A DNA stretch of 64,000 nucleotides from Olivibacter domesticus (lineage in GTDB: Bacteria; Bacteroidota; Bacteroidia; Sphingobacteriales; Sphingobacteriaceae). A model generated the notes under the pieces. It worked only from the letters and a program-made list of their open reading frames with translations. It was not told where the DNA came from and made no database searches. The translations under genes were made by a program, and so were the position numbers. Positions within the stretch are counted from its first letter, which is position 1, and each line of letters opens with the position of its first letter. The stretch lies in the NCBI RefSeq assembly GCF_900109575.1, contig NZ_FOAF01000004.1, positions 186,001-250,000 on the forward strand. Reading direction: 5' to 3'. Of this stretch, positions 46,726-55,203 are shown in pieces.

Positions 46726-47568
46726 CTATCTCAGCTCGGTAATTGCACAAGCATCCATATCGCCATAATCCATATTTTCGCCAGCCATCCCCCAAATAAA
46801 GGTATAATTGGAGGTCGCAGCTCCGGCATGAACAGACCATGGTGGAGAAATTACAGCTTGTTCATTCTGCATCCAAATATGTCTTGTTTCTTGCGGCTGG
46901 CCCATAAAATGGCATACTGACTGACCTTGAGGCACCTCGAAATAGCAATATACTTCCATTCGTCGATCATGTGTATGAGCGGGCATTGTATTCCAAACGC
47001 TCCCTGTTTTTAATTCCGTCATTCCCATTTGTAATTGACAGGTCTTTACCACACTCGCCACTAATAATTTATTTATAATTCGATGATTAGCCGTCTCCAA
47101 ACTGCCTAGCTCTACAATTTCTGCATCTGCCTTGGTAACTTTTTTGATTGGAAATACCTGATGAGCAGGAGCTGAATTAAGGTAAAATTTCGCGGGGTTA
47201 CTCGCATCATTACTAGCAAACAGCACTTCTTCGTTTCCTTTTCCAACATAAAGAGCCTCTTTAAAATCAATGTCGTAAACATCACCGTTGATGGTAACAG
47301 TACCTGCCCCACCGATGTTGATTATTCCGAGCTCTCTTCGCTCTAAAAAGTAAGGCGCCTTCAATGCATCAATCGTTTCGAGCTTAATTGTTTCGCTAAC
47401 AGGCATTACTCCTCCTGCTATATAACGGTCATAATGAGTATATACTAAATGAATCTTGTTCTCTTCAAAAAGTTTTTCAATTAAAAAATTCTTGCGCAAA
47501 GACTCCGTGTCCATCTGTTTCGTTTCATTAGGACTGGAAGCATAACGGGTTTCATACGTTGTAGCCAT
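46726..47568 (-). CDS. kduI: 5-dehydro-4-deoxy-D-glucuronate isomerase (KduI)
   Basis: KduI isomerises 5-keto-4-deoxyuronate, formed from unsaturated uronate, to 2,5-diketo-3-deoxygluconate. The 280-residue cupin has the zinc ligands H198, H200, E205 and H247 (PAHTHDRRMEV and PPWSVHAG). They correspond one for one to the E. coli enzyme. Cytoplasmic. It is the first gene of the kduI-DUF4861-kduD group. A LacI-type operator candidate lies at 47641-47654, 73 nt upstream of its ATG. Confidence 0.95.
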   Translation of the reverse strand: MATTYETRYASSPNETKQMDTESLRKNFLIEKLFEENKIHLVYTHYDRYIAGGVMPVSETIKLETIDALKAPYFLERRELGIINIGGAGTVTINGDVYDIDFKEALYVGKGNEEVLFASNDASNPAKFYLNSAPAHQVFPIKKVTKADAEIVELGSLETANHRIINKLLVASVVKTCQLQMGMTELKTGSVWNTMPAHTHDRRMEVYCYFEVPQGQSVCHFMGQPQETRHIWMQNEQAVISPPWSVHAGAATSNYTFIWGMAGENMDYGDMDACAITELR

Positions 47569-47640
47569 TTTAAATATATTTATTAAAACAATTAGATTAA
47601 GGGTTTACAAAGTGCTAATATACATTTATTAACAGACAAG

Positions 47641-47654
47641 CGCAAACGTTTACA
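47641..47654. promoter_or_regulatory. Candidate LacI-family operator upstream of kduI
   Basis: CGCAAACGTTTACA fits the LacI/GalR operator pattern TGNAANCGNTTNCA at all fixed positions except the first T. The centre AAACGTTT is a perfect palindrome. It lies 73 nt upstream of kduI, and the LacI gene is at 49096. Confidence 0.6.
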
Positions 47655-47718
47655 TTTTAGTTAGTTAAAAAATGCCTTTTAAAGGCTCATAAAGCAAATC
47701 TGATGGATAATTTGGAAA

Positions 47719-48900
47719 TTATAAATACCACTCTTTATAGCGCTTCAGCGCTTCAAGAAAATAATAATCTGCATAAATAATAGGGATATCAATTTCTGAA
47801 TTAAGCGGTAGAGCTCCTGTACTATGAGCAAGTAAGAATCCGCCATTTTCTCCCGTATCAGACCGATACGCACTGCTGGCTAAGGATCGGATCATTTGTT
47901 CGGCATTTTTTCTGTAAAACTCCTTCTTATTTCCCTCTACATACTGACCTAGCTCTAATAGCGCTGAGGCAATTAATGCTCCAGCAGAAGCATCACGGAC
48001 TGTAAATGGCATAAAAGGAGCATCGAAATCCCAATAAGGTATTTTATCCTTTGGTAAATTTGGATGATTTAATATAAAATTTGCAATACCTTCTGCCTGT
48101 TTCAAATACTTTTTATCTTTAGTATCACGATACATCATTGTATAACCATATAAGGCCCAACCCTGTCCTCTGGCCCACGCAGAACTGTTAGCCGCTCCTT
48201 GCCAAGTAGCTTTTCTAATAACACTACCATTATCAGGATTATAATCTACTACGTGATAGGAACTATAATCTGTTCTAAAATGGTTTTTCAATGTTGTATT
48301 CGCATGTGTTTTGGCAATATCTTTAAATTTTGAATCCCCGCCATTGTCGCTTACCCAATTTAACATCTCCAGATTCATCATGTTATCAATGATTACTGGA
48401 CACTCCCAATATTTATTTTTGTTCCAGGATTGTATTGCGCTTATACGTGGGCGATAACGGGTAGATAAAGATTCGGCAGATTGAAAAATGATATCTTTGT
48501 AAGATTTTTCTTTTGTAATACGGTAGGCATTTCCATAACTGCAGAACATCATAAAACCTAAATCATGATTACCTGTAAACGTTTTATTTGCTTCAATTAC
48601 CTTAAGTGACCTTAGTGCCTCTTGATGTATTTGTTCATCTTTCGTTTGTTCATAAATTAGCCATAATGATCCGGGATAGAAACCACTACACCACCACTGG
48701 ATATTTCTTGCATCAATTTTTCCAGTTTTTGGATCAAATGACTGAGGAAGTTTATCCGACGGAATATTCTTTGCCAAAACCTTATATTGTTCTTTTGCAA
48801 AGTTAAAATTGTCGTCGATCAAGGTTCGCATCTGAATTTCCTGAGCGGAAATTTTTGTTACCAGCAAGAATGCTAATAGTAATAAATTGAATTGTTTCAT
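47719..48900 (-). CDS. GH88 family unsaturated glucuronyl hydrolase, secreted form
   Basis: This is a second GH88, about 393 residues from ATG 48900 (MKQFNLLLLAFLL). The longer frame to 48954 adds a leader with no signal-peptide logic. A cleavable signal ends at KISAQ, so it is probably soluble in the periplasm, unlike the lipoprotein paralogue at 43366. Shared motifs are WWCSGFYPGSLWLI, SSAWARGQGWALYGY and KIPYWDFDAPFMP with VRDASAGAL. Two LacI-type operator candidates lie at 49045 and 49062, between it and the regulator gene. Confidence 0.93.
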   Translation of the reverse strand: MKQFNLLLLAFLLVTKISAQEIQMRTLIDDNFNFAKEQYKVLAKNIPSDKLPQSFDPKTGKIDARNIQWWCSGFYPGSLWLIYEQTKDEQIHQEALRSLKVIEANKTFTGNHDLGFMMFCSYGNAYRITKEKSYKDIIFQSAESLSTRYRPRISAIQSWNKNKYWECPVIIDNMMNLEMLNWVSDNGGDSKFKDIAKTHANTTLKNHFRTDYSSYHVVDYNPDNGSVIRKATWQGAANSSAWARGQGWALYGYTMMYRDTKDKKYLKQAEGIANFILNHPNLPKDKIPYWDFDAPFMPFTVRDASAGALIASALLELGQYVEGNKKEFYRKNAEQMIRSLASSAYRSDTGENGGFLLAHSTGALPLNSEIDIPIIYADYYFLEALKRYKEWYL

Positions 48901-49044
48901 TTGTATGGTGCTTAATGGTTGGTTTCTTTGGCAAATAAGCAGGATAACCACCAATCATGTATATAAACATCAATACTTGGTTTTTTTGATGAGGGGGATA
49001 GCTTACTTATTGTAATGGCTAAAGTAAGCTATTTAAAAATGAAA

Positions 49045-49058
49045 TGCAAACGATTACA
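49045..49058. promoter_or_regulatory. Candidate LacI-family operator 1 upstream of the secreted GH88 gene
   Basis: TGCAAACGATTACA matches TGNAANCGNTTNCA at every fixed position. It lies between the LacI gene and the GH88 gene, about 145 nt upstream of the latter. Confidence 0.65.
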
Positions 49059-49061
49059 TCA

Positions 49062-49075
49062 AACAATCGATTGCA
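49062..49075. promoter_or_regulatory. Candidate LacI-family operator 2
   Basis: AACAATCGATTGCA has a palindromic centre CAATCGATTG and fits the LacI pattern except for the first two bases. It is spaced 17 nt centre to centre from operator 1, so two dimers could bind side by side. Confidence 0.5.
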
Positions 49076-49095
49076 TAAATTAATAACAAACCCGA

Positions 49096-50136
49096 CTATG
49101 TTGTCATCCTTCTCACCATCGTTACAGGAACTATTTCTTTACGGTTTGTTTCGGCATGTTCCCTTGCATTTTTATCTTTCAATAAGTGCAAAAGTTTATA
49201 CGCTACACGATGTGCCATCTCGTCTGGATGCTGATCAATGGTGGTAATAGGAGGAGAGATTATAGATGCACGAGGGTCATTAGAATATCCAATAATCTTC
49301 AGTTCTTGGGGAATTTTTATTCCTTGCTCACGTGCAAATTCAACGGCGGCAACGGCAGTGGTATCATTTGAGGCAAAGATAGCTTCGGGCACCTCGTCGC
49401 CTGCAAATATTTGCCTTAAGCTGTTCCATGCGTTCTCTGCTGTAAGTTCTTGGTAAAAACACCATTTTTTTGCCAATGTCACTTTCGCCTTTTTCAATAC
49501 ATGTTTTAATCCCTCTGTGCGCTCTCTATAGATACTACAACTTAATGGCCCGGAGATATACGCGATTTTACTGCATCCCATCTCAATTAGATGATTTCCG
49601 GCAATTACGCCTCCACGATAATCGTCACCTTGTATAATATGGGCGGGATAATCCTTTGTTGGAACACGGTCATAGAAAATTAGTGGAATTCCGCGATTAA
49701 TAAATCCGTCGAAATGAGCATAGTTCTCTGTATAGAGTGCCAAAGACACCACTAAGGCATCCACTCTTGACGAATATAAGGTGTTCGCTAACTTTTGTTC
49801 GACAGCCACCGAATCATTTGATTGACAAACCATAAGACTATACCCTTCGTTCTGTAGTCTGTTTTGCAATGCCGTAATAAAGACCGCATGAAAGTACATG
49901 GAAATACGCGGCACAATTAATCCAATAATCTTGGATTTTTTATTTCGTAGAGATGAAGCCATGCTATTATGTCGGTAACCAAGTTCAATAGCCTTCTCTT
50001 TCACGCGTTTTCTGGTGGCTTCACTAATCCGCGGATTATCATTAAGTGCTCTAGAAACAGTTGCCGCTGAAACCCCTAAGGCTTTCGCGATATCTACGAT
50101 ACTTTTTTCCGTATTTTCGTTTTTATCTATCTTCAT
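49096..50136 (-). CDS. LacI family transcriptional regulator
   Basis: The 346-residue regulator has an N-terminal LacI helix-turn-helix (about 12-35, DIAKALGVSAATVSRALND) and hinge. A periplasmic-binding-protein-like sensor domain follows (KIIGLIVPRISMYFHAVFIT, DALVVSLALYTENY, KIAYISGPLS, AIFASNDTTAVAAVEF). It is at the upstream end of the uronate locus. By position it is likely to control kduI and the GH88 genes through the operators at 47641 and 49045-49075, with a KDG-pathway intermediate as inducer. The inducer is inference. Confidence 0.9.
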   Translation of the reverse strand: MKIDKNENTEKSIVDIAKALGVSAATVSRALNDNPRISEATRKRVKEKAIELGYRHNSMASSLRNKKSKIIGLIVPRISMYFHAVFITALQNRLQNEGYSLMVCQSNDSVAVEQKLANTLYSSRVDALVVSLALYTENYAHFDGFINRGIPLIFYDRVPTKDYPAHIIQGDDYRGGVIAGNHLIEMGCSKIAYISGPLSCSIYRERTEGLKHVLKKAKVTLAKKWCFYQELTAENAWNSLRQIFAGDEVPEAIFASNDTTAVAAVEFAREQGIKIPQELKIIGYSNDPRASIISPPITTIDQHPDEMAHRVAYKLLHLLKDKNAREHAETNRKEIVPVTMVRRMTT

Positions 50137-50199
50137 TTAATGGTTTATTCATTGGTTGTCGTTACATCTAATTTATGAAATTAATCTCTTTAAAATTAA

Positions 50200-50559
50200 T
50201 CAATACTGTCCGGTACTTAATAAAACTAGGGTACAAGCATATACCGTGTCTATGCCCTTCTCTTTTGCTAATGCAACGAGTTGCGCATTTTCGGTACCCG
50301 GATTAAATATGATACGTTTTGGATGGGTATCCATAAGATAGCTGTAATACTGTTCCTGCAATTTAGGTCCAATGTATAATGTTACCGTATCGATGTCTTG
50401 TAACGGTTCAGAAGGCAGCTGAATTGGGACACCCGCCACGTCACCCTTTTTTATACCAATATTGACAATTTCGTGTCCAGCAGCTGTTAAACGGTGAGCA
50501 GCTAAATATGCATAACGGCTTGGATTAGGAGTAGCTCCAAGAATTAGTGTCTTTTTCAT
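50200..50559 (-). CDS. CoA-binding domain protein (YccU type)
   Basis: I start at ATG 50559 (MKKTLILGATPNPSRYAY). A further ATG four codons upstream at 50571 lies on the edge of repeat copy 12. The roughly 119-residue protein is a single Rossmann-like CoA-binding domain (GATPNPSRYAYLAAHRLTAA, IIFNPGTENAQLVALAKEKG). Relatives include YccU of E. coli and the CoA-binding part of succinyl-CoA synthetase, without its catalytic subunits. Cytoplasmic, role unknown. Confidence 0.85.
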   Translation of the reverse strand: MKKTLILGATPNPSRYAYLAAHRLTAAGHEIVNIGIKKGDVAGVPIQLPSEPLQDIDTVTLYIGPKLQEQYYSYLMDTHPKRIIFNPGTENAQLVALAKEKGIDTVYACTLVLLSTGQY

Positions 50560-50571
50560 TGCTTCTGTCAT

Positions 50572-50918
50572 TAGTTATTCGTTGTTGGTTATTTGTTATT
50601 CGTTACTAGTTGTTGGTTATTCGCTGTTAGTAGCAAGACTATATTAGTTGTGAGTTGTGAGTTACGAGTTGTGAGCAGATATTCGTTGCGAACTGTCAGC
50701 ATTAGTTGTTGGTTATTAGTAATCAGACTCAAAAATTAATGAACACTACTTAAAACTTGACGATTCAACAACTTAACTATTAAACGATTCGACAACTTAA
50801 CCAGTCAACTTAGCTACTCCACGCCTCAACTACCTGACGATTTAACCATTCAACTATTTAACGATTCCACTACTTAACGACCCAACCATCCATCACTCGC
50901 TCACTCAAACTACCCTAA
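50572..50918 (+). repeat. Modular intergenic repeat, copy 12 (longest)
   Basis: This copy has everything: A words (GTTATTCGTTGTTGGTTATT), B (TAGCAAGACTATATTAG), C (GTGAGTTGTGAGTTACGAG), a second A set, CACTACTTAAAACTTGACG, then about 170 nt of D words (TTCAACAACTTAACTATTAA and similar). It fills the gap between the CoA-binding gene and the FAD oxidoreductase gene, touching the start of the former. Confidence 0.88.
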
Positions 50919-50925
50919 CCGCTTA

Positions 50926-52470
50926 TCAACGTCTACCAATTTGCAAAACACAGTTCATGCCATCGATAGCTGCTGAAACGATACCGCCTGCGTAACCAGC
51001 TCCTTCACCACAAGGATAAAGCCCGATTATCTGGGGGTGTTGAAAAGTTTCTTTATCTCTTGGGATCCGAATTGGAGATGAGGTTCTTGACTCAACACCA
51101 ACTAATACAGCCTCGTTTGTATAATATCCAGCCATCTTTTTTCCGAAGATAGGTAATGCGCCCTTCAGTGCTTTATGCACAAAGTTGGGTAATACATCGC
51201 CCATTTCAACCGACTTCACTCCCGGTTTATAAGAGTTAACAGGTAAATTAGATGAAAGTTTACCTTCCACAAAGTCAACCATGCGCTGTGCCGGAGCAAC
51301 CATAAGTCCGCCACCTAGTTGAAAAGCTAAACGCTCTATATTTTTCTGAAAATCCAATAGCGCGAAGGGATCTCCTGTCGCTTCCTTAATGTCTTCCACA
51401 TTTACTTGAACTACCGTTCCCGAATTGGCATACGGATTGTTTCTCTTGGAGGGCGACCATCCATTTACGACAATTTCTCCCTCATCCGTAGCACAGGGAG
51501 CAATTATACCCCCCGGGCACATGCAGAAGGAGAAGACCCCTCTTCCATTCACTTGCTCTACTAAGCTATAATATGCAGGAGGTAAAAACTCGCTTCTTAC
51601 CGCACAATGATATTGAGCGCTATCAATTATTTCTTGCGGATGTTCTATTCTAACGCCTAAAGCAAATGGCTTCGCTTCCACGAGCCAGTTTTTCTTATGA
51701 AAAAGTTCAAAAATATCTCTTGCAGAATGGCCTGTTGCCAACACTATATGGTTAGCTTCCAACGTTTCTCCCGAAGCTAGCTGCACACCGCAAACTTTTC
51801 CAAACTGAACAGATATATCTGCAACCCGCGTGTTAAAATGAATTTCTCCACCACACGTTTTTATTTTTTCTCTTATTGCTTCTATAATATGCGGTAACTT
51901 ATTTGTACCGATATGAGGGCGAGCGTCTATTAATATTTCGGTTGTTGCACCGTGCTCGACGAGCAACTGTAGTACTTTTTGTACATCACCCCGTTTATTA
52001 GATCTTGTATATAATTTGCCGTCCGAATACGTTCCTGCTCCCCCTTCACCAAAACAGTAATTAGAATCGGCATTGATTTTACCTTCTTTATTAAGAACGG
52101 CAAGGTCACGCCGCCTATCTTTAATCATTTTTCCTCTTTCCAGCACAATCGGTTTTAAACCCTGTTCGATACATTGTAAAGCCGCAAATAATCCCGCAGG
52201 TCCGGCTCCAATAATAAGTACAGGCGCTGCCGCGGAAACATTGGCATAAGAACGAGTCATCAATTCCGCTGTTGGCAGCTCATCAATGTAGACAATAACA
52301 CGTAAGCGATAAACGACTTTTTTACCACGTGCATCAATGGACCTTTTTCTTACTTTAACCGAATTAATACTTGATATTGAAATATTTAGGTTTTTAGCCG
52401 ATTCCTCTAAAATAAAATTCACATCAGAAATTTTCTCCGGAATGATGGCTATTTCAATTTCTTTTTGCAT
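50926..52470 (-). CDS. FAD-dependent oxidoreductase (uncharacterised COG2509-type)
   Basis: The 514-residue flavoprotein has a short N-terminal domain (1-90). A FAD-binding Rossmann motif follows at about 98-110 (VLIIGAGPAGLFAALQCIEQ), then the EGGAGTYSDGKLYTRSNKRG segment characteristic of this family, then ATGHSARDIFELF and a C-terminal GEGAGYAGGIVSAAIDGM. Annotated relatives are dehydrogenases of unknown substrate. No signal peptide, so cytoplasmic. It is divergent from lemA; a -7 box for it is at 52503-52510. The 3' side is repeat copy 12. Confidence 0.85.
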   Translation of the reverse strand: MQKEIEIAIIPEKISDVNFILEESAKNLNISISSINSVKVRKRSIDARGKKVVYRLRVIVYIDELPTAELMTRSYANVSAAAPVLIIGAGPAGLFAALQCIEQGLKPIVLERGKMIKDRRRDLAVLNKEGKINADSNYCFGEGGAGTYSDGKLYTRSNKRGDVQKVLQLLVEHGATTEILIDARPHIGTNKLPHIIEAIREKIKTCGGEIHFNTRVADISVQFGKVCGVQLASGETLEANHIVLATGHSARDIFELFHKKNWLVEAKPFALGVRIEHPQEIIDSAQYHCAVRSEFLPPAYYSLVEQVNGRGVFSFCMCPGGIIAPCATDEGEIVVNGWSPSKRNNPYANSGTVVQVNVEDIKEATGDPFALLDFQKNIERLAFQLGGGLMVAPAQRMVDFVEGKLSSNLPVNSYKPGVKSVEMGDVLPNFVHKALKGALPIFGKKMAGYYTNEAVLVGVESRTSSPIRIPRDKETFQHPQIIGLYPCGEGAGYAGGIVSAAIDGMNCVLQIGRR

Positions 52471-52502
52471 ATTGTATTGCCCAGTTTTTATCTGAGATGT
52501 AA

Positions 52503-52510
52503 CAAAGGTA
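52503..52510 (-). promoter_or_regulatory. -7 promoter box of the FAD oxidoreductase gene
   Basis: On the minus strand this reads TACCTTTG, a perfect TAnnTTTG, about 33 nt upstream of the ATG. The overlapping plus-strand word TATAAATTTTG may serve lemA, with one extra base between TA and TTTG. Confidence 0.5.
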
Positions 52511-52563
52511 TAAATTTTGCTATCAAAGTATTAAATTGATCAACTATATTAAAAGAGACAGTA

Positions 52564-53145
52564 ATGATTAAGAAATTTATTTTTGGATTAGTTGGCTTGT
52601 TTGCCACACTTTCTTTAAGCTCATGCGGGTATAACAGCATGGTTAAATTAGACGAAAATGTTCAATCTAAATGGGCCGAGGTAGAAAATGCCTATCAACG
52701 AAGGGCAGACCTTATTCCCAATCTTGTAAACACGGTAAAAGGCGCTGCCAATTTTGAGCAACAAACATTAACCAATGTTGTAGAAGCCCGGGCTAAAGCT
52801 ACTTCCATTAACATTGACCCATCCAATTTAACCCCTGAAGCCATTAAGAAATTTGAAGATGCGCAGGGTGCTTTAACAGGTTCTTTAAGTCGTTTAATGG
52901 CTGTGGCAGAAAATTATCCAGAGCTGCGGGCGACTGAAAACTTTCAAGGCTTACAAGCACAATTAGAAGGTACAGAGAATCGTATTTCAGTTTCTAGAAG
53001 AGGTTTTAATGAAGCTACTCAACAATATAATTCTACTATCCGTTCTTTTCCAAATAACCTGATGGCAGGTATTTTTGGCTTCAAGTCGAAGGGATATTTC
53101 ACATCGCAAGCGGGAGCTGATAAAGCGCCAGAAGTAAAATTTTAG
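52564..53145 (+). CDS. lemA: LemA family protein
   Basis: The 193-residue protein is a lipoprotein-like or membrane-anchored LemA. The N-terminal helix holds a possible lipobox LSSC (near residue 20). LDENVQSKWAEVENAYQRRA begins the alpha-helical core, with NLMAGIFGFKSKGYFTSQ near the end. The function of LemA is not clear. It is commonly followed by TPM-domain genes, as here (two of them), suggesting an envelope role. First gene of the lemA-TPM-TPM operon. Confidence 0.9.
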   Translation: MIKKFIFGLVGLFATLSLSSCGYNSMVKLDENVQSKWAEVENAYQRRADLIPNLVNTVKGAANFEQQTLTNVVEARAKATSINIDPSNLTPEAIKKFEDAQGALTGSLSRLMAVAENYPELRATENFQGLQAQLEGTENRISVSRRGFNEATQQYNSTIRSFPNNLMAGIFGFKSKGYFTSQAGADKAPEVKF

Positions 53146-53221
53146 AAAGGATTCACAGTCATTTAATTTACCCTTCTATGCTGTGGAACAATTGTATTGT
53201 ATTTTAGACAAAGGATAAACA

Positions 53222-53659
53222 ATGGATATTTTTAATAGTGAAGAACAGGAGCATATTTCACATGCAATAGGCTTGGCTGAGGCAAACACCTCCGGCGAAA
53301 TACGCGTTTGCATTGAACGTACTTGTGAGCAAGATGTTTTGGAAAGGGCTGCTAGCTGCTTTAATAAATTAGGTATGCATAAAACGAATCTCCATAATGG
53401 AGTGCTTGTTTATCTTTCAGTAGATGATCATAAATTTGCCATCATAGGCGATACTGGTATTAACAATAAAGTAGAAGAAGGTTTCTGGGACACGACAAAA
53501 GAAAAAATGTTAGCTCATTTTAAATCTGGTGACCTCGTTAATGGCCTTATTGCAGGTATCACATGCGCGGGAGAGAAACTAAAAATATTATTTCCTTCGG
53601 CACATGATGATGTGAATGAATTGCCTAATGACATTGTTTTTATGAATCGCCAAAAATAA
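53222..53659 (+). CDS. TPM domain protein, soluble
   Basis: The 145 residues are a TPM (TLP18.3/Psb32/MOLO-1) domain alone: ANTSGEIRVCIERTCE, HNGVLVYLSVDDHKFAIIGD, GFWDTTKEKMLAHFKSGDLV. There is no signal peptide or membrane helix, so it would be cytosolic, in contrast to the next gene. TPM domains are found in photosystem-repair and envelope proteins; acid phosphatase activity has been reported for plant TLP18.3. Second gene of the lemA operon, 9 nt before the next start. Confidence 0.82.
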   Translation: MDIFNSEEQEHISHAIGLAEANTSGEIRVCIERTCEQDVLERAASCFNKLGMHKTNLHNGVLVYLSVDDHKFAIIGDTGINNKVEEGFWDTTKEKMLAHFKSGDLVNGLIAGITCAGEKLKILFPSAHDDVNELPNDIVFMNRQK

Positions 53660-53668
53660 GCTGTATCT

Positions 53669-54463
53669 ATGAGAGCTACTCGCCTACTGTTATTATCCTT
53701 CGTTATTCTTTTATTGCCTACATTCGTAAAAGCGCAAGACTTCCCCCCTCGTTCAACTACCTTGGTAACCGATTTTACAGGCACTTTATCTGATTCGGAA
53801 CGCCAGAACCTTGAAAACAAACTGGTTGCTTTTGACGACAGCTCTTCTACACAGATTGCTGTAGTGATTATGACCTCCGTAGGAGACTACGACATTGCAG
53901 ATTATGGCGTGCGACTTGCACAACAATGGGGTATCGGTAGTAAAGGGAAGGACAATGGCATATTACTGCTAGTTGCCAAGAATGATAGAAAGGTTACGAT
54001 ACAGACCGGTTATGGTGTTGAAGGCGCTGTGCCAGATGCTATTGCTTTTCAAATCATCAGACAAATTATTACACCGGCCTTTCGAGCTGGGGACTATTAT
54101 GGCGGTATTAATAGAGCGACAGATGCTCTTATTTCTTACACAAAAGGAGAATTTAAGGCAGACCCGAAAAAAGGAAAGAGTGGAAGTGGCACCGGTAGTT
54201 TAATTATCATCGTTATTATCATTGCAGTTGTGATTAGCCTTATTTCTCGAGGTGGTGGTGGCAAAGGTGGCGGAGGGCAAGTAATTGGTGGCCGTGGTAG
54301 TTCTGATTTATTCTGGTTAACTTTGCTTGGAAGCGGATTGGGACGTGGAGGCCAAAGAGGCGGTGGAGGCTTCGGTGGAGGGAGTTTCGGCGGCGGCGGC
54401 GGGGGATTTGGCGGCTTCGGTGGAGGAGGTTTTGGTGGTGGTGGATCTAGTGGAAGTTGGTAG
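53669..54463 (+). CDS. TPM domain protein, exported, Gly-rich tail (YgcG type)
   Basis: The 264-residue protein has a signal peptide (1-22, ending VKAQ). An exported TPM domain follows (about 30-150: VTDFTGTLSDSERQNLENKL, KGKDNGILLLVAKNDRKVTI), then a transmembrane helix (about 172-192, LIIIVIIIAVVISLISRG). The C-terminus is very rich in Gly/Phe/Ser, ending GGGGSSGSW, where the DNA is G-rich and low-complexity. Membrane-anchored, TPM outside the cytoplasm. It belongs with lemA and the soluble TPM gene. Confidence 0.85.
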   Translation: MRATRLLLLSFVILLLPTFVKAQDFPPRSTTLVTDFTGTLSDSERQNLENKLVAFDDSSSTQIAVVIMTSVGDYDIADYGVRLAQQWGIGSKGKDNGILLLVAKNDRKVTIQTGYGVEGAVPDAIAFQIIRQIITPAFRAGDYYGGINRATDALISYTKGEFKADPKKGKSGSGTGSLIIIVIIIAVVISLISRGGGGKGGGGQVIGGRGSSDLFWLTLLGSGLGRGGQRGGGGFGGGSFGGGGGGFGGFGGGGFGGGGSSGSW

Positions 54464-54472
54464 TAGGCGTAA

Positions 54473-54698
54473 AGAAGTGATGAACAATGAATTATGAATT
54501 ATCGTGAGTGATGAGTGATGAACAATGATCAGTGGAGTAGTTAAATAGTGAAGTTGTTGAATCGTCAAGTTTTAAGTAGTGATTCGTAATTTTAGGACTT
54601 AAAATGAAGATTTTAATGCTCACAACTCGCAACCGGCAACTCACAACTAATAATATGCTTACAACTCGCAACTAACAACTGATAACTCACAACTAATA
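54473..54698 (-). repeat. Modular intergenic repeat, copy 13 (inverted)
   Basis: Block E (GTGATGAACAATGAATTATG) and D' (GAAGTTGTTGAATCGTCAAG) come first, then TTTTAAGTAGTGATTCG, then two C' words in tandem (ACAACTCGCAACCGGCAACT and ACAACTCGCAACTAACAACT). The phrase CACAACTAATATATGCTTA ends the element and includes the start codon of the next gene. Confidence 0.85.
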
Positions 54699-54699
54699 T

Positions 54700-55098
54700 A
54701 TGCTTAAAAGAGATTCTTTAACTGCGCAAATGCAGCAACTGAGCCATACCTTAGCCAAGGTTAAGCGCTTGATATTGGAAGATCAGGAGTTAAAAGCGCT
54801 TGAAGATGTCAACTATACGCTGTCTCATTATTATGGCGTAACAGAACAGGAAATGATTGATATGCCTGGTGATTTATTCACGGATAGGCTCCGTGAGCAA
54901 CAATATAAAGCTGAAGAGTTAAATATGCTGGCAGCATTTTTGGATGAACTTGCCGGATTAAGTGACGATGGATTGACGCGCAAAAATCTTTGGGCGAAAG
55001 TAATATCAATTTATGATCTATTGGAGAAAGAATACCATATATTATCCTTTGAACACATTGCCAGACGAGATCTGTTAGCGAATGCTTTAGGGCTTTAA
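54700..55098 (+). CDS. DUF6483-like hypothetical protein
   Basis: The 132-residue, mainly alpha-helical, charged protein has no signal peptide. The N-terminus MLKRDSLTAQMQQLSHTLAK resembles the DUF6483 family. Function unknown. Its ATG (54700) and second codon lie within the final word of repeat copy 13: the same ATATGCTTA word occurs about 50 nt earlier in the repeat without being a start. A later internal start (codon 11, M) would leave the family N-terminus incomplete, so I keep this one. Confidence 0.72.
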   Translation: MLKRDSLTAQMQQLSHTLAKVKRLILEDQELKALEDVNYTLSHYYGVTEQEMIDMPGDLFTDRLREQQYKAEELNMLAAFLDELAGLSDDGLTRKNLWAKVISIYDLLEKEYHILSFEHIARRDLLANALGL

Positions 55099-55203
55099 TA
55101 GAAGCAATATCAAGGTAAATAGGAAGAATTAACTGAGAAAACTAATTTTAAAAATAATTACCTAATCGTTTAAAACTCTATAACTAATCAATAAAATTCT
55201 TAA

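Noticed and set aside
50572-50918. CRISPR-like array of short repeated words
   Set aside because: The words are degenerate, 8-20 nt, without constant repeat length or unique spacers, and no cas genes are near. It is a copy of the modular intergenic family.
54340-54460. G-rich repeat at the end of the exported TPM gene
   Set aside because: It is coding sequence for the Gly-rich tail common in this family, not a separate element.
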